Positions 12,910 to 14,753 of a stretch of 14,753 nucleotides of DNA are shown piece by piece. The notes beneath the pieces are model-generated. The model saw only the letters and a list, made by a program, of their open reading frames with translations, was not told the DNA's origin and searched no databases. The position numbers and the translations under genes were made by a program. The DNA is from IMCC26256 sp037146835 (GTDB lineage: Bacteria; Actinomycetota; Acidimicrobiia; IMCC26256). Location of the stretch: NCBI GenBank assembly GCA_037146835.1, contig JBAWWI010000052.1, positions 1 to 14,753 on the forward strand, written 5' to 3'. Each line of letters opens with the position of its first letter. Position 1 is the first letter of the stretch.

Positions 12910-13869
12910 ATGAAGCAGATGAGTTTCTTGAGGGTAGGGGGCTTGAGAGTAGGGGGCTTGAGAGTTAGGTGCTTGAGAGTTAGCGGATTCAGCGTGGGGC
13001 CAGTTGCGCTGCTTCTGATCGCCCTCTCAGCCTCCGCCCTGGCTGCGTGTGGTGCAAGCCCTAATTCAGCAACCGGCAAGACCCAAGTGGTTGCAGCTCT
13101 CTACCCGCTCGCCGAGGCAGCGCGCTGGGTAGGGGGAGACGTAGTGAGCGTCATGGATCTAACGCCTCCCGGTGCCGAACCCCACGATCTTGAACTGACC
13201 TCTAATGAGGTTGATGCAATTAGCGACGCGGACCTTGCCATTGTGACCGGTGGTGCGTTCCAGCCATCGGTTGAGGATGCGGCTCGCCAACGCAGCGGAC
13301 CAACACTGATTGCAATCAAGTCTCCCGGCATCACAGGAAGGGATCCACATGTCTGGCTCGATCCGAAGACGATGTCGATGGTCGTCAACTCAACCGCTGC
13401 GGCCCTTGCCAAGGTTGATGCTCCGCACGCGAACGCATATAAGAATCGCGCCAACGCCACTAATAAGCGCCTTGATGCTCTTGATCTTGATATGACTACA
13501 GCGCTAGCCAAATGTGATCGTCGGGTGATTGTTACATCGCATGACGCCTTCGATCGTTTGGGCAAGCGTTATGGAATCAAGGTTGAGTCCATTGCAGGAT
13601 TCTCGCCAGAGGAGGATCCAAATCCCAGACGGATCGCAGAGCTAGCTGATCTAGTTAAGAAGAATGGCGTGACGGTCATTTTCACAGAGGAGCTCGTTTC
13701 CCCGCGCGTAGCGGAGGTTCTTGCTCGTGAAGTTGGGGTCGGCACCGAGGTTCTGAGTCCTATAGAAGGGCTCTCACCAGAGGCTGCTAAGCGTGGGGAC
13801 GACTACTTCTCGCTAATGCGCAGCAATCTTCGGCAACTCAAGCGCGCTCTTGGGTGTGTCAGTCGCTAA
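12910..13869 (+). CDS. znuA: Zinc-binding lipoprotein ZnuA (cluster A-I metal-binding protein)
   Basis: This is the extracytoplasmic metal-binding protein of the importer, 319 aa from ATG 12910 (AGGA nine bases upstream). An in-frame TTG at 12892 is less likely. The hydrophobic stretch GPVALLLIALSASALAAC ends in a lipobox, so C47 should be lipidated. Presumed metal ligands are H92 (AEPHDLEL), H147 (RDPHVWLDP), H211 (TSHDAF) and an acid near E260 (FTEELVSP). A histidine rather than glutamate at the third site favours zinc over manganese. There is no histidine-rich loop. The N-region before the membrane-like stretch is unusually long and consists of four to five copies of an LRVGG-like pentapeptide encoded by a 15-bp repeat. 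It diverges from znuCB, and its end overlaps the convergent HIT gene by 11 bp. Confidence 0.9.
   Translation: MKQMSFLRVGGLRVGGLRVRCLRVSGFSVGPVALLLIALSASALAACGASPNSATGKTQVVAALYPLAEAARWVGGDVVSVMDLTPPGAEPHDLELTSNEVDAISDADLAIVTGGAFQPSVEDAARQRSGPTLIAIKSPGITGRDPHVWLDPKTMSMVVNSTAAALAKVDAPHANAYKNRANATNKRLDALDLDMTTALAKCDRRVIVTSHDAFDRLGKRYGIKVESIAGFSPEEDPNPRRIAELADLVKKNGVTVIFTEELVSPRVAEVLAREVGVGTEVLSPIEGLSPEAAKRGDDYFSLMRSNLRQLKRALGCVSR
12928..13002 (+). repeat. Coding 15-bp tandem repeat in the znuA signal region
   Basis: Five consecutive 15-bp units lie in frame: TTGAGGGTAGGGGGC, TTGAGAGTAGGGGGC, TTGAGAGTTAGGTGC, TTGAGAGTTAGCGGA and a degenerate fifth. They encode LRVGG, LRVGG, LRVRC, LRVSG and FSVGP. 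Units 1 and 2 differ at one base; decay increases toward the 3' end, consistent with expansion by slippage at the 5' side. Each unit adds one arginine to the signal-peptide N-region, so copy number changes would stay in frame. Confidence 0.93.
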
Positions 13870-14281
13870 CGCTCGTCGCACCGCCATCGCGCAGGGCTTG
13901 CCGAAGTAGAACTGCCGCCTCGTCTAACTGTGCGGCGCCAGGGTTGGTGTCTGCGTTAGCGAAATCGAGATCGTGTAGATCATTCATCGGGACAAGATGA
14001 ATATGTACATGGGGAACCTCAAGGCCAGCGATCATTAGCCCAACGCGCGCGGGTGAGAATGCCTTCATCTGTGCGGAGGCGATTACCTGAGCAACGCCCA
14101 TGAGGTGTGTGTTGATCTCAGGCGCGAGATCTACCCAATGATCCACCTCAGCGCGCGGCACTACTAATACGTGCCCATTCTGCAGCGGGTTGATCGATAA
14201 GAAGGCGACACAGACCTCATCTCGCCATACGAAGCGTCCGGGGAGTTCTCCCTCGATAATTTTCGTAAATACTGTTGGCAT
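13859..14281 (-). CDS. HIT-family nucleotide-binding hydrolase/transferase
   Basis: This 140-residue protein has the histidine-triad active site HVHIHLV (H91, H93, H95; H93 the likely nucleophile) and the upstream FLSINPLQNGHVLVVPR segment that binds the nucleotide. HIT proteins hydrolyse or transfer nucleotidyl groups (AMP-lysine, ApnA, AMP-sugar types); the substrate here is not determinable. I place the start at ATG 14281 because GGAGGG (14295-14290) lies eight bases upstream and PTVFTKIIEGELPG is the usual N-terminus; an upstream in-frame ATG at 14329 would add 16 atypical residues inside the preceding gene. It starts four bases after the stop of the membrane-protein gene and its 3' end overlaps convergent znuA by 11 bp. 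Confidence 0.9.
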   Translation of the reverse strand: MPTVFTKIIEGELPGRFVWRDEVCVAFLSINPLQNGHVLVVPRAEVDHWVDLAPEINTHLMGVAQVIASAQMKAFSPARVGLMIAGLEVPHVHIHLVPMNDLHDLDFANADTNPGAAQLDEAAVLLRQALRDGGATSVSD

Positions 14282-14285
14282 AGGT

Positions 14286-14753
14286 TTAGCCCTCCACAGA
14301 TTGTGCGTGATTCTCTTGATGCCGGACATTGGAGTTCTCGTGATTCAGCGCCGGCGTTACTGGCTTCAAATGACTCCCCGCAATGATTGCAACCCCGATA
14401 CCTCCTCCAATTGCGATCGCTACCGAGAGGCGTGCAAGCGAGATCGAGAGTGTGGTTGGAACCAGTGCATGGGTAAGCGTGTTGAAGTCTGCGAGACCGC
14501 CGGCGATAGCGATAAAGATACCGGCGATTAATGCGAGCGGGGTAGCGGAGTCGGGGCGAGTGGAGCGGCGAGCAACCAAGACCACGAGAGCAATCACTGA
14601 GAATGTGACGGCGAAGACAGACGGAGCAATTCCCAACAAGCGAGTTGGGATTGGAGCGCTCCATGCACCCCACGTGCCTGCGATGTGTAGCGCCTCACTT
14701 ATGGTGATGACAGATAATCCACAGACCAATACCTCGGCCCATCGACGTGTTAG
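14286..14753 (-). CDS. Unrecognised integral membrane protein, 5' end outside window
   Basis: An open frame of 155 codons runs from the right edge to TAA at 14286 and has no clear start inside; a TTG at 14729 is possible, but coding-like sequence (RRWAEV) continues upstream of it to the edge. Four hydrophobic segments are visible: around the first 25 residues, LLGIAPSVFAVTFSVIALVV, LALIAGIFIAIAGGL and a glycine-rich LARLSVAIAIGGGIGVAIIAG. A polar, histidine- and asparagine-containing tail follows (NHENSNVRHQENH). I recognise no family. It is four bases upstream of the HIT gene and probably co-transcribed with it. Confidence 0.65.
   Translation of the reverse strand, partial: LTRRWAEVLVCGLSVITISEALHIAGTWGAWSAPIPTRLLGIAPSVFAVTFSVIALVVLVARRSTRPDSATPLALIAGIFIAIAGGLADFNTLTHALVPTTLSISLARLSVAIAIGGGIGVAIIAGSHLKPVTPALNHENSNVRHQENHAQSVEG

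Noticed and set aside
12819..13079. Minus-strand ORF with TLKPP-like repeats opposite the start of znuA
   Set aside because: The repeats are simply the antisense reading of the znuA 15-bp array; there is no ribosome-binding site and the other strand encodes a recognisable lipoprotein signal.
12910..13869. Manganese-binding protein (PsaA/MntC type) instead of ZnuA
   Set aside because: The third ligand position is histidine (TSHDAF), which favours zinc; manganese-type proteins normally have glutamate there. Not excluded absolutely.
14164..14673. Minus-strand ORF of 169 codons rich in Cys/Arg overlapping the HIT and membrane genes
   Set aside because: It is out of frame with the HIT motif and the hydrophobic segments and has a composition typical of a shifted frame.

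Overview
The window reads as a stretch of an actinobacterial chromosome with moderate GC content, probably from a free-living, scavenging heterotroph. The evidence is the Tat-type lipoprotein signals on the polyamine-binding proteins, the DUF421 protein, the style of the BioA-, MmsA- and ZnuABC-like proteins, and frequent GTG/TTG starts. I cannot name the genus. I see no phage, transposon, integrase, CRISPR, tRNA or rRNA signal. Genes are tightly packed; the longest stretch without a gene is the 265 bp at 3416-3680.

Region 1 (1-3415, minus strand) is a catabolic operon read right to left: an aminobutyraldehyde dehydrogenase (patD-like), a class III aminotransferase of the glutamate-semialdehyde-aminomutase (GSAM) type, and the start of a BioA-like aminotransferase that runs off the left edge. 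Region 2 (3681-8941, plus strand) diverges from it: a complete polyamine-type ABC importer in the order potA - potD1 - potD2 - potB - potC, with two tandem paralogous binding lipoproteins. The last three junctions are 4-bp stop/start overlaps. Together these regions would import putrescine or spermidine, transaminate it to an aminoaldehyde and oxidise that to GABA or a homologous amino acid. The shared 265-bp divergent region holds several dyads, including an interrupted hairpin at 3580-3611 and a terminator-like hairpin with a T-run four bases upstream of the potA ribosome-binding site. It is the best candidate control region in the window.

Region 3 (9006-11124, minus strand) carries a DUF421 membrane protein followed at 10 bp by an MmsA-type CoA-acylating semialdehyde dehydrogenase, which could finish beta-alanine or propionyl-type carbon coming from polyamines or valine. 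Between potC and mmsA, which converge, lies a 4 x 15-bp tandem repeat array.

Region 4 (11258-13869) is a zinc-type ABC importer: znuC-znuB on the minus strand and znuA divergent on the plus strand. The znuA signal peptide is preceded by a second array of 15-bp repeats, encoding an LRVGG-like pentapeptide. The znuC start is puzzling: a perfect ribosome-binding site faces an ATC codon.

Region 5 (13859-14753, minus strand) holds a HIT-family protein and the 3' part of an unrecognised integral membrane protein cut by the right edge.

I do not see a convincing wholly new biological system. The points most worth following are the potA leader hairpins, the duplicated PotD pair, the two 15-bp repeat arrays, and the apparently non-canonical start codons of potA and znuC.
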